Positions 33,974 through 42,539 of a stretch of DNA of 64,000 nt are shown here, piece after piece; the first letter of the stretch is position 1, and each line of letters starts with the position of its first letter. The notes under the pieces are model-generated. The model did not search any database. It was given only the letters and a program-made list of their open reading frames with translations, and was not told the DNA's origin. A program made the position numbers and the translations under genes. The stretch lies in contig JARGPN010000014.1 in NCBI GenBank assembly GCA_029213045.1, forward strand, positions 1-64,000, in the 5' to 3' direction. This DNA comes from Alcanivoracaceae bacterium. Its GTDB lineage: Bacteria > Pseudomonadota > Gammaproteobacteria > Pseudomonadales > Alcanivoracaceae.

Positions 33974-34411
33974 ATGAGTTGGTTTCAGAAGACGATTGAA
34001 CTGCGCGCGCGTCCACGGGGGTTTCATTTGGTCACGAGAGACGTGCTGGAACAATTGCCCGAGCTTTCAAAGATAGACGTTGGTTTGCTACATCTATTTA
34101 TTCAGCATACCTCGGCATCATTAGCTATAAATGAAAATGCGGACCCTGATGTGCGCGGTGATTTAGAGCGACACTTCAATGCGATGGTGCCGGAAAATGC
34201 ACCACACTACGTGCATACATTAGAGGGGTCGGACGATATGCCTGCGCACATTAAGACCGTGCTGATTGGCGAGTCGTTGTCTGTCCCCGTTTGCGACGGT
34301 TTTTTAATGTTAGGCACATGGCAGGGAATTTATTTGTGCGAGCACCGCAATGCGGGCGGATCAAGAAGCATTGTTGCGACGTTGCAAGGCGAACGTCGCG
34401 ATCCGTTATAA
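33974..34411 (+). CDS. YjbQ family protein (secondary thiamin-phosphate synthase fold)
   Basis: A 145-residue protein of the YjbQ/UPF0047 fold. The signature HTSASLAINENADPDVRGDL lies at ~47-66, followed by VLIGESLSVPVCDGFLMLGT near 95-114 and YLCEHRNAGGSR near the end. Some members have a weak thiamin-phosphate synthase activity; the main role is unclear. It probably shares a transcript with the D-2-hydroxyacid dehydrogenase. Confidence 0.94.
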   Translation: MSWFQKTIELRARPRGFHLVTRDVLEQLPELSKIDVGLLHLFIQHTSASLAINENADPDVRGDLERHFNAMVPENAPHYVHTLEGSDDMPAHIKTVLIGESLSVPVCDGFLMLGTWQGIYLCEHRNAGGSRSIVATLQGERRDPL

Positions 34412-34460
34412 ATAAGATTCAATCAGTTGTCGCATTGCCGCGAGCGGTGCAGTACGCCCC

Positions 34461-34494
34461 AGTAGCTATCCCAGTAGCTACTGGGATAGCTACT
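34461..34494. repeat. Perfect 34-bp palindrome at convergent gene ends
   Basis: The first half is AGTAGCTATCCCAGTAG (34461-34477) and the second half (34478-34494) is its exact reverse complement. It overlaps the stop codon of the minus-strand DUF2057 gene and is 49 bases after the YjbQ stop. A cruciform or bidirectional transcript-end hairpin is likely; there is no U-tract. Confidence 0.85.
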
Positions 34495-35170
34495 GAGACA
34501 TCCACAATAAGAATTCGCGCCGTTCTTCCGGCGACGCGCTTTCCCACGCCTCTTTCAACGTGTTTAGCGTAGCAGGGCTTGGCGTCGCGTCGGCCGATGG
34601 CGTGGTCGCGCCGGTTGCGGATGCATCCGGTGTGACACTGGTCGCTGAAGGCGTCGCCGCGACTGCTGCCCCACTGGTGATTCCGATAAATCCTTGATTC
34701 AGAATTAGGCCGCTAGGTTGGCTGGCGATTTTTTCCTGTGTGTTGATATTTTCACTCCAACCATCAAATTTTTTGCCGAGCGCACGCGCCTGTTCTAAAT
34801 CGGTTGGTCTGTTAAATTGAAGTTCATACATATCGCCCGCCGCGCCGGACAGGGTAAACAGCGCAGGGTCTGATTTAATGACTTCATGCTCGTCGGCGTT
34901 AATCTGGTAAATGCTTTTGTAGAACGCCACGATGCGGTATTGGCCGGGTAGCAGCTGTAAGTCGCGATGACCGTAGGCGAACATAGTGCTGGCGCCTTCA
35001 ATGCGGCGATCATTAATGCTGATAATTTCTAGCTCCATTGGCACGCGCACAGTTAAAAGCTGCGCCGCCGGTTTGTCATTGCCTTCATACAGTTTGACCA
35101 CTGGGCTGGTGCTGCAGGCGCCAAGCGCGGAGCCGAGAAGAACGATGCAGAAAAGAGTTAAAGCGCGCAT
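34490..35170 (-). CDS. DUF2057 lipoprotein (YccT-like)
   Basis: A 226-residue lipoprotein. The signal MRALTLFCIVLLGSALGAC has Cys at residue 19. The DUF2057 domain (~25-165; VPMELEIISINDRRIEGA then LLPGQYRIVAFYKSIY) resembles YccT/CsgI, which in E. coli affects curli. A low-complexity Ala/Thr/Pro linker (~180-205) and a helical tail ending in FLLWMSQ follow. ATG 35170 is supported by AAGGATA upstream; the longer frame to 35206 is not. No curli genes are in the window. Confidence 0.85.
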   Translation of the reverse strand: MRALTLFCIVLLGSALGACSTSPVVKLYEGNDKPAAQLLTVRVPMELEIISINDRRIEGASTMFAYGHRDLQLLPGQYRIVAFYKSIYQINADEHEVIKSDPALFTLSGAAGDMYELQFNRPTDLEQARALGKKFDGWSENINTQEKIASQPSGLILNQGFIGITSGAAVAATPSATSVTPDASATGATTPSADATPSPATLNTLKEAWESASPEERREFLLWMSQ

Positions 35171-35262
35171 AAATATCCTTTGCGTATTCAGTGAAAGCAG
35201 ATACACATCTGCTAAAGGTTAGTCAGTGCTTTGATAAACATCACAATCTTATGACGAAGTGA

Positions 35263-35604
35263 TTAAAGCCACCACGTCATCACATCGTCGGGCGGCAATT
35301 GTTTGCCCATTGCGCTGAGCCCTTTGCCGCAGCGCACAATTATCCAAATAACGAGCAGCACGGACAGTAAGAATCCGATCAATACGGGAATGGTTGCCCC
35401 GCAAATAATCGTATACAGCAAGCCCATCCAAAATGTTCTGATTTGGAATTGGAAGTGGTCACGCATCGGCTCGTCCGCACCACTGTAATACACATAGGCG
35501 ATCACTGCGCCGATCAGGGCGGTTAATCCGCCGGTCATGATCGAGACTAAATATAAAACGTAGACAACCTTAACCATGCTTTGCTGGTCTTGGGTGTTAC
35601 TCAT
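35263..35604 (-). CDS. DUF4870-type membrane protein
   Basis: A 113-residue inner-membrane protein with three hydrophobic segments at about 11-40, 53-70 and 72-88, and the DUF4870-like DHFQFQIRTFW motif near residue 49. Family function is unknown. Its ATG overlaps the Kunitz-domain gene stop by four bases, so the two are probably translated together. Confidence 0.85.
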   Translation of the reverse strand: MSNTQDQQSMVKVVYVLYLVSIMTGGLTALIGAVIAYVYYSGADEPMRDHFQFQIRTFWMGLLYTIICGATIPVLIGFLLSVLLVIWIIVRCGKGLSAMGKQLPPDDVMTWWL

Positions 35605-35984
35605 TGTTGTGCGTCCTTGTTGTCTGGGTGCGTGTCTGCCGGCGGTGCGTCGAGTGATTCAATATTGAACGTGGAGTCGAGTGTGCCGCATGTATTTTCA
35701 CAGGAAGGCAGCGTTTCAAACGGCACTACGCCTTGGCAGCCTCCCCAGATAAACGCTCTGCACTCGCCGCGTCGATCATCGAAATAAAATCGGGTTATCG
35801 CCGCGCGACATTGGCCTGATTCTGGCTTCACGTAACAGGCGTCGTCCAGCGGTGTGCTTTGGCAGCCAGTGAGTGCGCCACCGACTAGCATCACCAGAGT
35901 AATGACGCCCTGGCGTGGTTTTAGTTTCAAGAAAATCGCGGCAGCTAGGCGAGAGCGTGACGGAAAGCGCGGAAATATTGGCAT
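35601..35984 (-). CDS. Kunitz/BPTI-domain lipoprotein
   Basis: A 127-residue exported protein. The hydrophobic segment and lipobox LTGC lie at residues ~28-41. The Kunitz/BPTI domain is at ~48-99, with all six expected cysteines: ACYVKPESGQCRAAITRFYF, then CRAFIWGGCQG, then CENTC. The P1 position of the inhibitory loop, immediately after the second cysteine, is Arg (GQCRA), which is typical of trypsin-type inhibitors. Kunitz domains are mainly animal; bacterial ones exist but are little studied. ATG 35984 has GAGG upstream. It sits between the MBL and DUF4870 genes. Confidence 0.88.
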   Translation of the reverse strand: MPIFPRFPSRSRLAAAIFLKLKPRQGVITLVMLVGGALTGCQSTPLDDACYVKPESGQCRAAITRFYFDDRRGECRAFIWGGCQGVVPFETLPSCENTCGTLDSTFNIESLDAPPADTHPDNKDAQQ

Positions 35985-35989
35985 GGCAA

Positions 35990-36631
35990 TTAGCCTCGGT
36001 GATCCGATACAAACGGATTGGTTTGTTTTTCTTGGCCAAAGGTCGACATCGGGCCGTGCCCCGGAATAAATGACACCTCATCGCCCAGCAAAAAGAGCTT
36101 ATTGCGGATGGAGTGAATTAATTGCTCGTGGTCGCCCCGTGGAAAATCCGTTCGGCCAATTGAGCCTGAAAAAATGACGTCGCCAACCCACGCGAGTTTT
36201 TCATCCGGCTGGTAGAAAATAATATGACCGGGCGTGTGGCCCGGGCAATGCAGCACGTCGAAGTGAATGTTGCCGACGCTGACCGCGTCGCCGTCATCAA
36301 GCCAGCGCGTGGGCGTAAAGGCTTTGCTTTCGGGGAAGCCCATCATTTGCGCTTGCTGAGGCAACAGGTCGATCCAAAATTGATCTTCCCGGTGCGGCCC
36401 TTCAATCGGCAGAGACAATCGCTCAGCGAGTTCAGCGACAACGCCGACATGATCAATGTGCGCGTGGGTAACGAGAATTTTTTCTGGCGTCGCACCGAGC
36501 TGTTTTATGGCCTGCAAAATCTCGTCGATATTGCCGCCCGGATCGACAATGGCAAGGCGGTTGGTGTCTTCGCAGACAATAAACGAACAGTTCTGCTCGT
36601 AGGCGGTGACCGGCAATATGGCGTATTTCAT
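35990..36631 (-). CDS. MBL-fold hydrolase (glyoxalase II-like, YcbL type)
   Basis: A 213-residue metallo-beta-lactamase-fold hydrolase. The metal motif is THAHIDHVG (~54-62), followed by HCPGHTPGH (near 130) and FIPGHGP (near 190). The compact size without the C-terminal helices of GloB fits the YcbL-like type-II glyoxalase group. ATG 36631 is chosen; the longer frame to 36724 lacks a family-like N-terminus. It ends five bases before the Kunitz gene. Confidence 0.93.
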   Translation of the reverse strand: MKYAILPVTAYEQNCSFIVCEDTNRLAIVDPGGNIDEILQAIKQLGATPEKILVTHAHIDHVGVVAELAERLSLPIEGPHREDQFWIDLLPQQAQMMGFPESKAFTPTRWLDDGDAVSVGNIHFDVLHCPGHTPGHIIFYQPDEKLAWVGDVIFSGSIGRTDFPRGDHEQLIHSIRNKLFLLGDEVSFIPGHGPMSTFGQEKQTNPFVSDHRG

Positions 36632-36736
36632 GTGGTTATCCCGAATATTGTTGCGCGGGCAGTATAACAGCAGACGCGCGTCTCGCTCTGCTTTGTGGCG
36701 CGCTGGTGGTAGCATGCATGGCAAAAGGAGGCTTCT

Positions 36737-37261
36737 ATGGCGCAGTCAGAATCTGCATTGGTGCCGCTGCGTATTGCGGTATTAACCGTGAGTGATACCC
36801 GCACGGCGGAGAATGATACGTCCGGTGATTTGTTGGTCAGCCGTCTTACGGAGGCGGGCCATCAATTGGCGGCGCGAGCGTTGGTGCGCGACGACGTGTA
36901 TCAATTGCGCTCTGTGGTGTCGGCGTGGATTGCTGACGCATCGGTGCAGGTTGTACTGGTGACAGGTGGAACCGGCTTTTCGTCGCGCGATAGCACGCCT
37001 GAAGCATTGGCACCGTTATTCGATAAACAGGTTGAAGGCTTCGGTGAATTGTTTCGGCAAATTTCTTATGACGAAATAGGCACATCTACGATTCAATCTC
37101 GGGCGCTGGCAGGGATCGCCAATTTCACTTTAGTGTGCTGCGTGCCCGGTTCGACGAATGCCTGCGCCACGGCATGGGATAAATTAATTTCGCTGCAATT
37201 AGACGCACGCCATCGCCCTTGTAATTTTGTCGGTTTGGTACAGAAAAAAGGTGCGCAGTGA
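36737..37261 (+). CDS. moaB: Molybdenum cofactor biosynthesis protein B
   Basis: A 174-residue MogA/MoaB-type protein that adenylates molybdopterin. IAVLTVSDTRTAENDTSGDL is near 13-32 and the VTGGTGFSSRDSTPEAL motif near 74-90. AAAAGGAGG lies upstream of the start. The stop overlaps the moeA GTG start by four bases, so moaB and moeA form an operon. Confidence 0.95.
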   Translation: MAQSESALVPLRIAVLTVSDTRTAENDTSGDLLVSRLTEAGHQLAARALVRDDVYQLRSVVSAWIADASVQVVLVTGGTGFSSRDSTPEALAPLFDKQVEGFGELFRQISYDEIGTSTIQSRALAGIANFTLVCCVPGSTNACATAWDKLISLQLDARHRPCNFVGLVQKKGAQ

Positions 37262-38487
37262 TTTCCGTTGATGACGCTCGCGCGCAAATAATGGCGAAGG
37301 TGCCTGTGTGGTTGAAAGCGCGCGCGGCAAAAGCAGGCGTGACCACCACCGAAGTGCGCACATTGCTTGAGGCGCTCGGCTGTGTGTTGGCGGAGGATGT
37401 TGTCAGTGGCATTGATGTGCCGCCCGCCGATAACAGCGCGGTTGATGGCTACGCCGTGCGTGTGATGAATGCGACCATGAATGCGCTACCTATTTCACAG
37501 CGTATTCCCGCAGGCGTGCCGGCAACGCCGTTGACGCAGGCCAGTGCCGCGCGGATTTTTACCGGAGCAGAGGTGCCCTCTGGCGCGGACGCGGTGGTGA
37601 TGCAAGAAGATTGCAGCGCGGATGAATCGTCGGTGCGTCTTCACCAAGGTGTGCGCGTTGCGCCGGGCGACAATATTCGTCCCCGTGGGCAAGACGTAAA
37701 GAAAGGCGAATTGGTGTTGGCGGCCGGTGAAAAATTATTGCCGTGGCATCTAGGGTTATTGGCGTCCATTGGCGTTGATCGGGTGACGGTGTTCACGCCG
37801 CTGCGTGTGGTGGTGTTGAGTACCGGTGACGAGCTGCAAGAGCCCGGCGAGCCCGCCGCGCCGGGAAAAATATTTAATTCCAATCGTTATCAGTTACTCG
37901 GTTTGCTCAAAGCGTGCGGCTTTGCAGGCATTGATGGCGGCGTGGTCGCCGATACAGCGGTGGCGAGTGAGGCGGCGTTGCAACGGCACGCCCACCATGC
38001 AGACGTTATCGTTACCACTGGCGGCGTGTCGGTGGGTGAAGAAGATCATGTGCGGGCAGCGGTAGAAAAGCTCGGTGAATTATCGTTGTGGAAAATGGCG
38101 ATTAAACCGGGCAAGCCGTTTGCCTTTGGTCGTGTGGGCGAGGCCATATTTGCCGGTTTGCCGGGGAATCCGTCGGCGGTGCTGGTGACTTTTCTGGTTT
38201 TACTCAAGCCGTTTTTGGATGCGTGTCAGGGCCGACAAATGCAGCGCAACACAGCGCAACAGTTACCTGTCGACTTTGACGCAAAGCCGGGCAAGCGGCA
38301 GGAATATTTACGCGTGCGAGTGGTTGAGAAAGATGGCCGACGCGTGTTGGTGAAGCATCCAAATCAAAGCTCCGGCATGTTGAGTTCGGCCTGTTGGGCG
38401 GAGGGCTTGGGGGTGTTGCCGGCAGGGGTGTCAGTATCGCGTGGTGATGATATTGCGTATTGGGATTTCGCGGAGTTGCTGAGCTAA
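37258..38487 (+). CDS. moeA: Molybdopterin molybdenumtransferase
   Basis: A 409-residue enzyme that inserts molybdate into adenylated molybdopterin. The N-terminal domain contains VPPADNSAVDGYAV near residue 58. The MoCF domain contains VVVLSTGDEL and TTGGVSVGEEDHV (near 245-262) and GLPGNPSAVLV. It starts with GTG 37258 overlapping the moaB stop (GTGA). A terminator lies 26 bases after its stop. Confidence 0.96.
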   Translation: MISVDDARAQIMAKVPVWLKARAAKAGVTTTEVRTLLEALGCVLAEDVVSGIDVPPADNSAVDGYAVRVMNATMNALPISQRIPAGVPATPLTQASAARIFTGAEVPSGADAVVMQEDCSADESSVRLHQGVRVAPGDNIRPRGQDVKKGELVLAAGEKLLPWHLGLLASIGVDRVTVFTPLRVVVLSTGDELQEPGEPAAPGKIFNSNRYQLLGLLKACGFAGIDGGVVADTAVASEAALQRHAHHADVIVTTGGVSVGEEDHVRAAVEKLGELSLWKMAIKPGKPFAFGRVGEAIFAGLPGNPSAVLVTFLVLLKPFLDACQGRQMQRNTAQQLPVDFDAKPGKRQEYLRVRVVEKDGRRVLVKHPNQSSGMLSSACWAEGLGVLPAGVSVSRGDDIAYWDFAELLS

Positions 38488-38513
38488 CGCTTAAAAGGGA
38501 AATGCGAGAAAAT

Positions 38514-38539
38514 AAAAAGGAGCCAATAGGCTCCTTTTT
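38514..38539. terminator. Bidirectional intrinsic terminator
   Basis: AAAAAGGAGCC-AATA-GGCTCCTTTTT is a perfect 11-bp stem with A and T tracts on both sides, serving moeA (plus) and slyD (minus). Confidence 0.93.
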
Positions 38540-38574
38540 ATTTTTACTGATGTACTGCTTAGCGGGCGTTGATC

Positions 38575-39060
38575 TTAATGATCGTGGCCGCCTTCGCCGT
38601 GCACATGGCCGTGTTCTAACTCTTCCGCAGAAGGATCGCGCACTTCCTTGATTTCCACAGCAAATTTCAATGTTTCACCAGCCAATGGATGGTTGCCGTC
38701 GATAGTGATTTCTTCGTCAGCAACATTGGTGATAGTGAACAAACGCACGCCAGCGCCAGTGTCGGCTTGGAACTGCATGCCAGGCTCAAGGTGGTCAACA
38801 CCTTCAAACGCAGAGCGAGGTACTTGTTGAATTAGCTGGTCATGGCGTTCGCCGTAGCCGTCAGCCGGTGCCACTTCAACGTCTAATTTTTCGCCAGCTG
38901 CTTTGCCAAGTAGGGCATTTTCTAGGCCAGGAATAATGTTGCCGTGACCTTGAAGGTAAGCCAGTGGTTCGCCGCGCTCTACAGAAGAGTCCAGTGTCTC
39001 GCCTGCGGCATTGGTTAGGGTGTAGTGGATCGCCACTACCTTGTCGTTCTCAATCTGCAT
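38575..39060 (-). CDS. slyD: FKBP-type peptidyl-prolyl isomerase SlyD
   Basis: A 161-residue chaperone/isomerase. The FKBP part has ETLDSSVERGEPLAYLQGHG and IIPGLENALLGKAAGEKLDV (~40-60), the insert-in-flap is present, and the C-terminal tail HGHVHGEGGHDH is the metal-binding end, shorter than in E. coli SlyD. It may help deliver nickel. It stands alone on the minus strand opposite the molybdenum cofactor genes. Confidence 0.95.
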   Translation of the reverse strand: MQIENDKVVAIHYTLTNAAGETLDSSVERGEPLAYLQGHGNIIPGLENALLGKAAGEKLDVEVAPADGYGERHDQLIQQVPRSAFEGVDHLEPGMQFQADTGAGVRLFTITNVADEEITIDGNHPLAGETLKFAVEIKEVRDPSAEELEHGHVHGEGGHDH

Positions 39061-39233
39061 TGGAAATCTCGCAGTCTATGAATTCAGAAGGCTGGATAGT
39101 CTTCGCGGGAAGCGCTAATGCTACAGGTCTCGGCCGAGCATTCCTACCTTGCGGCGGGTCGAAGTGCGCCGAATGCGCGGCTTTGCGGGCAGGCGCGGGC
39201 GTGGAACGGCCGCTTTTCTGCTAGACTGGCGCC

Positions 39234-40214
39234 ATGCTAACTGACCGTTTTGGCCGGCACGTGGATTACGTGCGGCTGTCTGTAACTGACCGATGTGACT
39301 TCCGCTGCGTGTATTGCATGGCGGAGGAGATGACCTTTGTGCCGCGTGCGCAGGTGCTCACCCTTGAGGAGCTGGCCCGCGTCGCCAAGGCATTTATTGA
39401 CCTCGGCGTGAAAAAGATCCGCCTAACCGGCGGTGAGCCCACCGTGCGCGCGGGTCTCAGCAAGTTGGCCGGTTGGATTAGCGATGTGCCCGGTTTGGAG
39501 GAATTAAATCTCACCACCAACGGTGCGCGTTTGACTGAGCAAGCCATGGCGCTCCGCGAGGCCGGCGTTACGCGGGTCAATATCAGTCTCGACAGTTTGA
39601 ATGCAGACCGTTTTCGTGCGCTGACTCGCACGGGTGAGCTGGCCGACGTACTGGCGGGGATTGATGCGGCACTGGCGGCAGGCTTTGAGCGGGTGAAACT
39701 CAATTGCGTGATTCTGCGTGGTCGTAACGATGACGAAGTGGAAGCGTTAACGGAATTTGCGTTGCAGCGCGGCTTAGATATCGCCTTTATCGAAGAAATG
39801 CCGTTGGGCGCAATTGATGAACATGATCGTGCCGATGCGTTTGTGTCGTCGCAAGAAATACGTGAGCAGCTTGAACAGCGCTGGACACTGTTGCCTGCCA
39901 CAGAAAGCAGTGCAGGGCCGTCGCGATACTGGAAAGTGTCCGGGTTTTCGTCGCGGGTTGGGTTTATTTCGCCCCATTCACATAACTTCTGCCACCTGTG
40001 CAATCGCGTGCGCGTTACGGTGGAGGGGCGTTTGTTGTTGTGTTTGGGCAACGAGCACAGCGTTGATTTAAAGCCTATTTTGCGCGACAGCGACGATGAC
40101 GCGCCGTTGCGTGCTGCCATTGTTGCCGCGATGGATTTAAAACCAGAGCGTCACCACTTTAGTCTCGATGACGGCGAGCAATTGGTTCGCTTTATGAATA
40201 TGACTGGCGGCTAG
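39234..40214 (+). CDS. moaA: GTP 3',8-cyclase
   Basis: A 326-residue radical SAM enzyme for the first step of molybdenum cofactor synthesis. The SAM cluster cysteines are C21, C25 and C28 (CDFRCVYC). The second 4Fe-4S cluster is in [14 protein letters not shown] and LLLCLG (~249-271). The protein ends in MNMTGG, with the Gly-Gly tail needed for activity. The upstream gap (39061-39233) has several GC-rich repeats but no recognised riboswitch. Confidence 0.96.
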   Translation: MLTDRFGRHVDYVRLSVTDRCDFRCVYCMAEEMTFVPRAQVLTLEELARVAKAFIDLGVKKIRLTGGEPTVRAGLSKLAGWISDVPGLEELNLTTNGARLTEQAMALREAGVTRVNISLDSLNADRFRALTRTGELADVLAGIDAALAAGFERVKLNCVILRGRNDDEVEALTEFALQRGLDIAFIEEMPLGAIDEHDRADAFVSSQEIREQLEQRWTLLPATESSAGPSRYWKVSGFSSRVGFISPHSHNFCHLCNRVRVTVEGRLLLCLGNEHSVDLKPILRDSDDDAPLRAAIVAAMDLKPERHHFSLDDGEQLVRFMNMTGG

Positions 40215-40306
40215 CGTCGCGCTGTCTGCCTGCGTACTATCTTCCTTTGCCTTTATCTATCTTTTATTGAGTAGCCACCTGAACCGTGAGAAAGCGAAGC
40301 CAACCC

Positions 40307-41821
40307 ATGCTTGAGCAATACGTTAAGAAAATCCTTGATGCCCGCGTCTATGACGTCGCTATTGAAACACCGGTGCAGCCCGCGCCGTTGATTTCGCGGC
40401 GTTTGGGCAATCAGGTGTTGCTCAAGCGCGAAGATTTGCAGCCGGTGTTTTCGTTCAAATTGCGCGGTGCCTACAACAAAGTCGCGCAATTAACCGAAGA
40501 GGAGCGCGCGCGCGGTGTTATTTGTGCGTCGGCAGGCAATCACGCTCAAGGGTTAGCGTTGGCGGCGGCGCACTTAGGTATTCGCGCTGTGATCGTCATG
40601 CCGCGTACGACACCTGACATTAAAGTGCGGGCGGTGCGCGAGCGCGGCGCGAAAGTGGTGCTGCATGGCGATAATTTTGACGAAGCATTAACCCATGCGC
40701 GCGAGCTGGAAAAGAATGACAAGCTGACCTTTGTGCACCCTTACGATGATCCGTACGTGATCGCTGGGCAAGGCACCGTGGCAATGGAAATTTTGCGACA
40801 AATCAACGGCCCGCTGGATGCGGTGTTCGTGCCCGTGGGCGGCGGTGGTTTGGCGGCGGGCGTCACCGCGTATATCAAATATGTACGCCCCGATATAAAA
40901 GTTATTGCAGTGGAACCTGCGGATGCCGCCTGCTTACAAGCAGCGATGGCGAAAAATAAGCGAGTGGTGTTGGCCGAAGTTGGTCTGTTTGCGGACGGCG
41001 CGGCGGTAAAACAAATCGGTAAAGAAACCTTCAAGGTGCTGCATAAATATGTGGATGATGTGATTACCGCCACCACCGATGAAATTTGTGCGGCGATGAA
41101 AGACAGTTTCGAGGATACCCGCGCAATTGCGGAACCTGCCGGTGCGTTGGCGTTAGCGGGCTTAAAAAAATATGTCGCGCAGCATCAATGGCAAGGTAAA
41201 ACCGTGCTGGCAATTCAAAGTGGCGCGAATGTGAATTTCGATCGGCTGCGGCATATTTCAGAACGCGCGGAAATTGGTGAGCAGCGCGAAGCCTTGCTAG
41301 GTGTGACGATTCCTGAGCGCCCCGGTGCGTTTAAGCAGTTTTGCCAAGCGCTCGGTAAGCGTGCGATCACAGAGTTTAATTATCGTTATAGCTCGGCGAG
41401 TGACGCGACTATTTTTGTTGGCGTACAAACGCGACCCCGTGAAGACTTACAACCGTTGCTAAACGGATTGATTGATAAAGGCTATCCAGTTGTTGATATG
41501 TCTGGCGACGAAATGGCGAAGTTGCATATTCGTCATATGGTCGGCGGCCATACACCGTTGCAGGATATGGACGAGTTATTGTTTCGAGTTGAATTCCCGG
41601 AGCGTCCGGGCGCGCTCTTGAATTTTCTGTTGGCGTTAGGTGGACGCTGGAACATTAGTTTGTTCCATTACCGCAATCACGGTGCGGCCTATGGGCGTGT
41701 GTTGGTCGGCTTTCAGGTGAAGCCAAACGAGCATAAGAAATTGCGTGCGGATTTAAAGAAAGTGCCGTATCCGACAATCGAAGAAAGCGATAATCCCGCA
41801 TACCGATTATTCTTGAATTAA
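40307..41821 (+). CDS. ilvA: Threonine ammonia-lyase, biosynthetic
   Basis: A 504-residue PLP enzyme that makes 2-oxobutanoate from threonine for isoleucine. The PLP Lys is K51 in SFKLRGAYNK; the phosphate loop is VPVGGGGLAAG near 180. Two ACT-like regulatory domains (~325-410 and ~425-500) bind isoleucine and valine. ATG 40307 gives the conserved MLEQYVKKIL start; an in-frame GTG at 40286 is less likely. A strong terminator follows. Confidence 0.97.
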   Translation: MLEQYVKKILDARVYDVAIETPVQPAPLISRRLGNQVLLKREDLQPVFSFKLRGAYNKVAQLTEEERARGVICASAGNHAQGLALAAAHLGIRAVIVMPRTTPDIKVRAVRERGAKVVLHGDNFDEALTHARELEKNDKLTFVHPYDDPYVIAGQGTVAMEILRQINGPLDAVFVPVGGGGLAAGVTAYIKYVRPDIKVIAVEPADAACLQAAMAKNKRVVLAEVGLFADGAAVKQIGKETFKVLHKYVDDVITATTDEICAAMKDSFEDTRAIAEPAGALALAGLKKYVAQHQWQGKTVLAIQSGANVNFDRLRHISERAEIGEQREALLGVTIPERPGAFKQFCQALGKRAITEFNYRYSSASDATIFVGVQTRPREDLQPLLNGLIDKGYPVVDMSGDEMAKLHIRHMVGGHTPLQDMDELLFRVEFPERPGALLNFLLALGGRWNISLFHYRNHGAAYGRVLVGFQVKPNEHKKLRADLKKVPYPTIEESDNPAYRLFLN

Positions 41822-41864
41822 TGGTTACCAGCAACGGCAGTTTGACGCTGCCACTGCTGTCGAG

Positions 41865-41897
41865 AACGAGCGCCACGCGAGTGTCGCTCGTTTTTTT
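41865..41897 (+). terminator. Intrinsic terminator after ilvA
   Basis: AACGAGCG (41865-41872) pairs with CGCTCGTT (41885-41892), with an inner CAC-GCGA-GTG, and is followed by a run of T to 41897. It lies 43 bases after the ilvA stop. Confidence 0.9.
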
Positions 41898-42299
41898 GTG
41901 TCTCAAGACAGGCGTTTCCGCTATCGGAAATATCGCTTATTCCGTTTGCTTAAATCTTGTATACAATGCGCCGCTTTGTTGCACACAAGTGACAGTTTTG
42001 TGGTTTGGGTTGGCGGGTTTGGCGGCGCCTTTCTCAGCATTTCGACTCATCTAGGTTAACGGTGTGTTCTGCTCTGAATTATCAGATCATGCTTCTAACC
42101 TATTGACTTTAGGTGGCGGGCCGGTCATTTTTTGAACTACTTCGCATTATGCGTCACCTGAATGCCTTAGAGTGGTCGGTCTGGAAACGCCAGACTAAAA
42201 ATAAAGCATTCGTCATGTGACAACAATTTGGCGGGATGCCACTGAACTATTCGCTGCCTCGGCAGCTTTTGAAATTAGATACTTTTTGGGCTTTGGGAT
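41898..42299. other. Intergenic, promoter region likely
   Basis: No coding frame is convincing over these ~400 bases. TTGTATACAAT near 41958 is a palindromic AT-rich motif that could be a -10 element. The remainder may hold an untranslated leader for the small gene at 42300 or an unknown RNA; I cannot support a specific call. Confidence 0.4.
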
Positions 42300-42458
42300 A
42301 TGAACGGAAAAAAACCGGACGCTTTGTTGGTCCTGGCAATCATCTTCGGTATTGGCTTAGTGGTGAGCACGCTCACTCACGGGGATGGCGCGGATCAGCA
42401 GCAAACAGCGCAAGCATCAGGACAGTATTCGAGCACCTATTCAGTGGGCAACTATTAA
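42300..42458 (+). CDS. Small single-pass membrane protein
   Basis: This short frame encodes 52 residues: MNGKKPDALLVLAIIFGIGL opens a membrane segment at ~8-26, and a polar Gln/Ser/Tyr-rich tail follows (QQQTAQASGQYSS). The ATG at 42300 follows TTTGGG. Short positively charged N-terminus plus one helix suggests insertion with the tail outside. It is not recognised as a named family, and its position between ilvA and the ygfA/6S locus gives no hint of function. Confidence 0.5.
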   Translation: MNGKKPDALLVLAIIFGIGLVVSTLTHGDGADQQQTAQASGQYSSTYSVGNY

Positions 42459-42539
42459 TTTGCAGTGCTGAATTGTCAGCCTAGAGGCTTCGTCTGTGCA
42501 AACAGCCAGGACAGACGGGGAGTCCGCGGGTCGTCAGTG

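Noticed and set aside
39061..39233. Molybdenum cofactor riboswitch before moaA
   Set aside because: GC-rich repeats are present, but I could not match the known consensus.
39266..40120. 284-residue minus-strand open frame
   Set aside because: It is antisense to moaA, Arg/Ser-rich, without a ribosome-binding site or family pattern.
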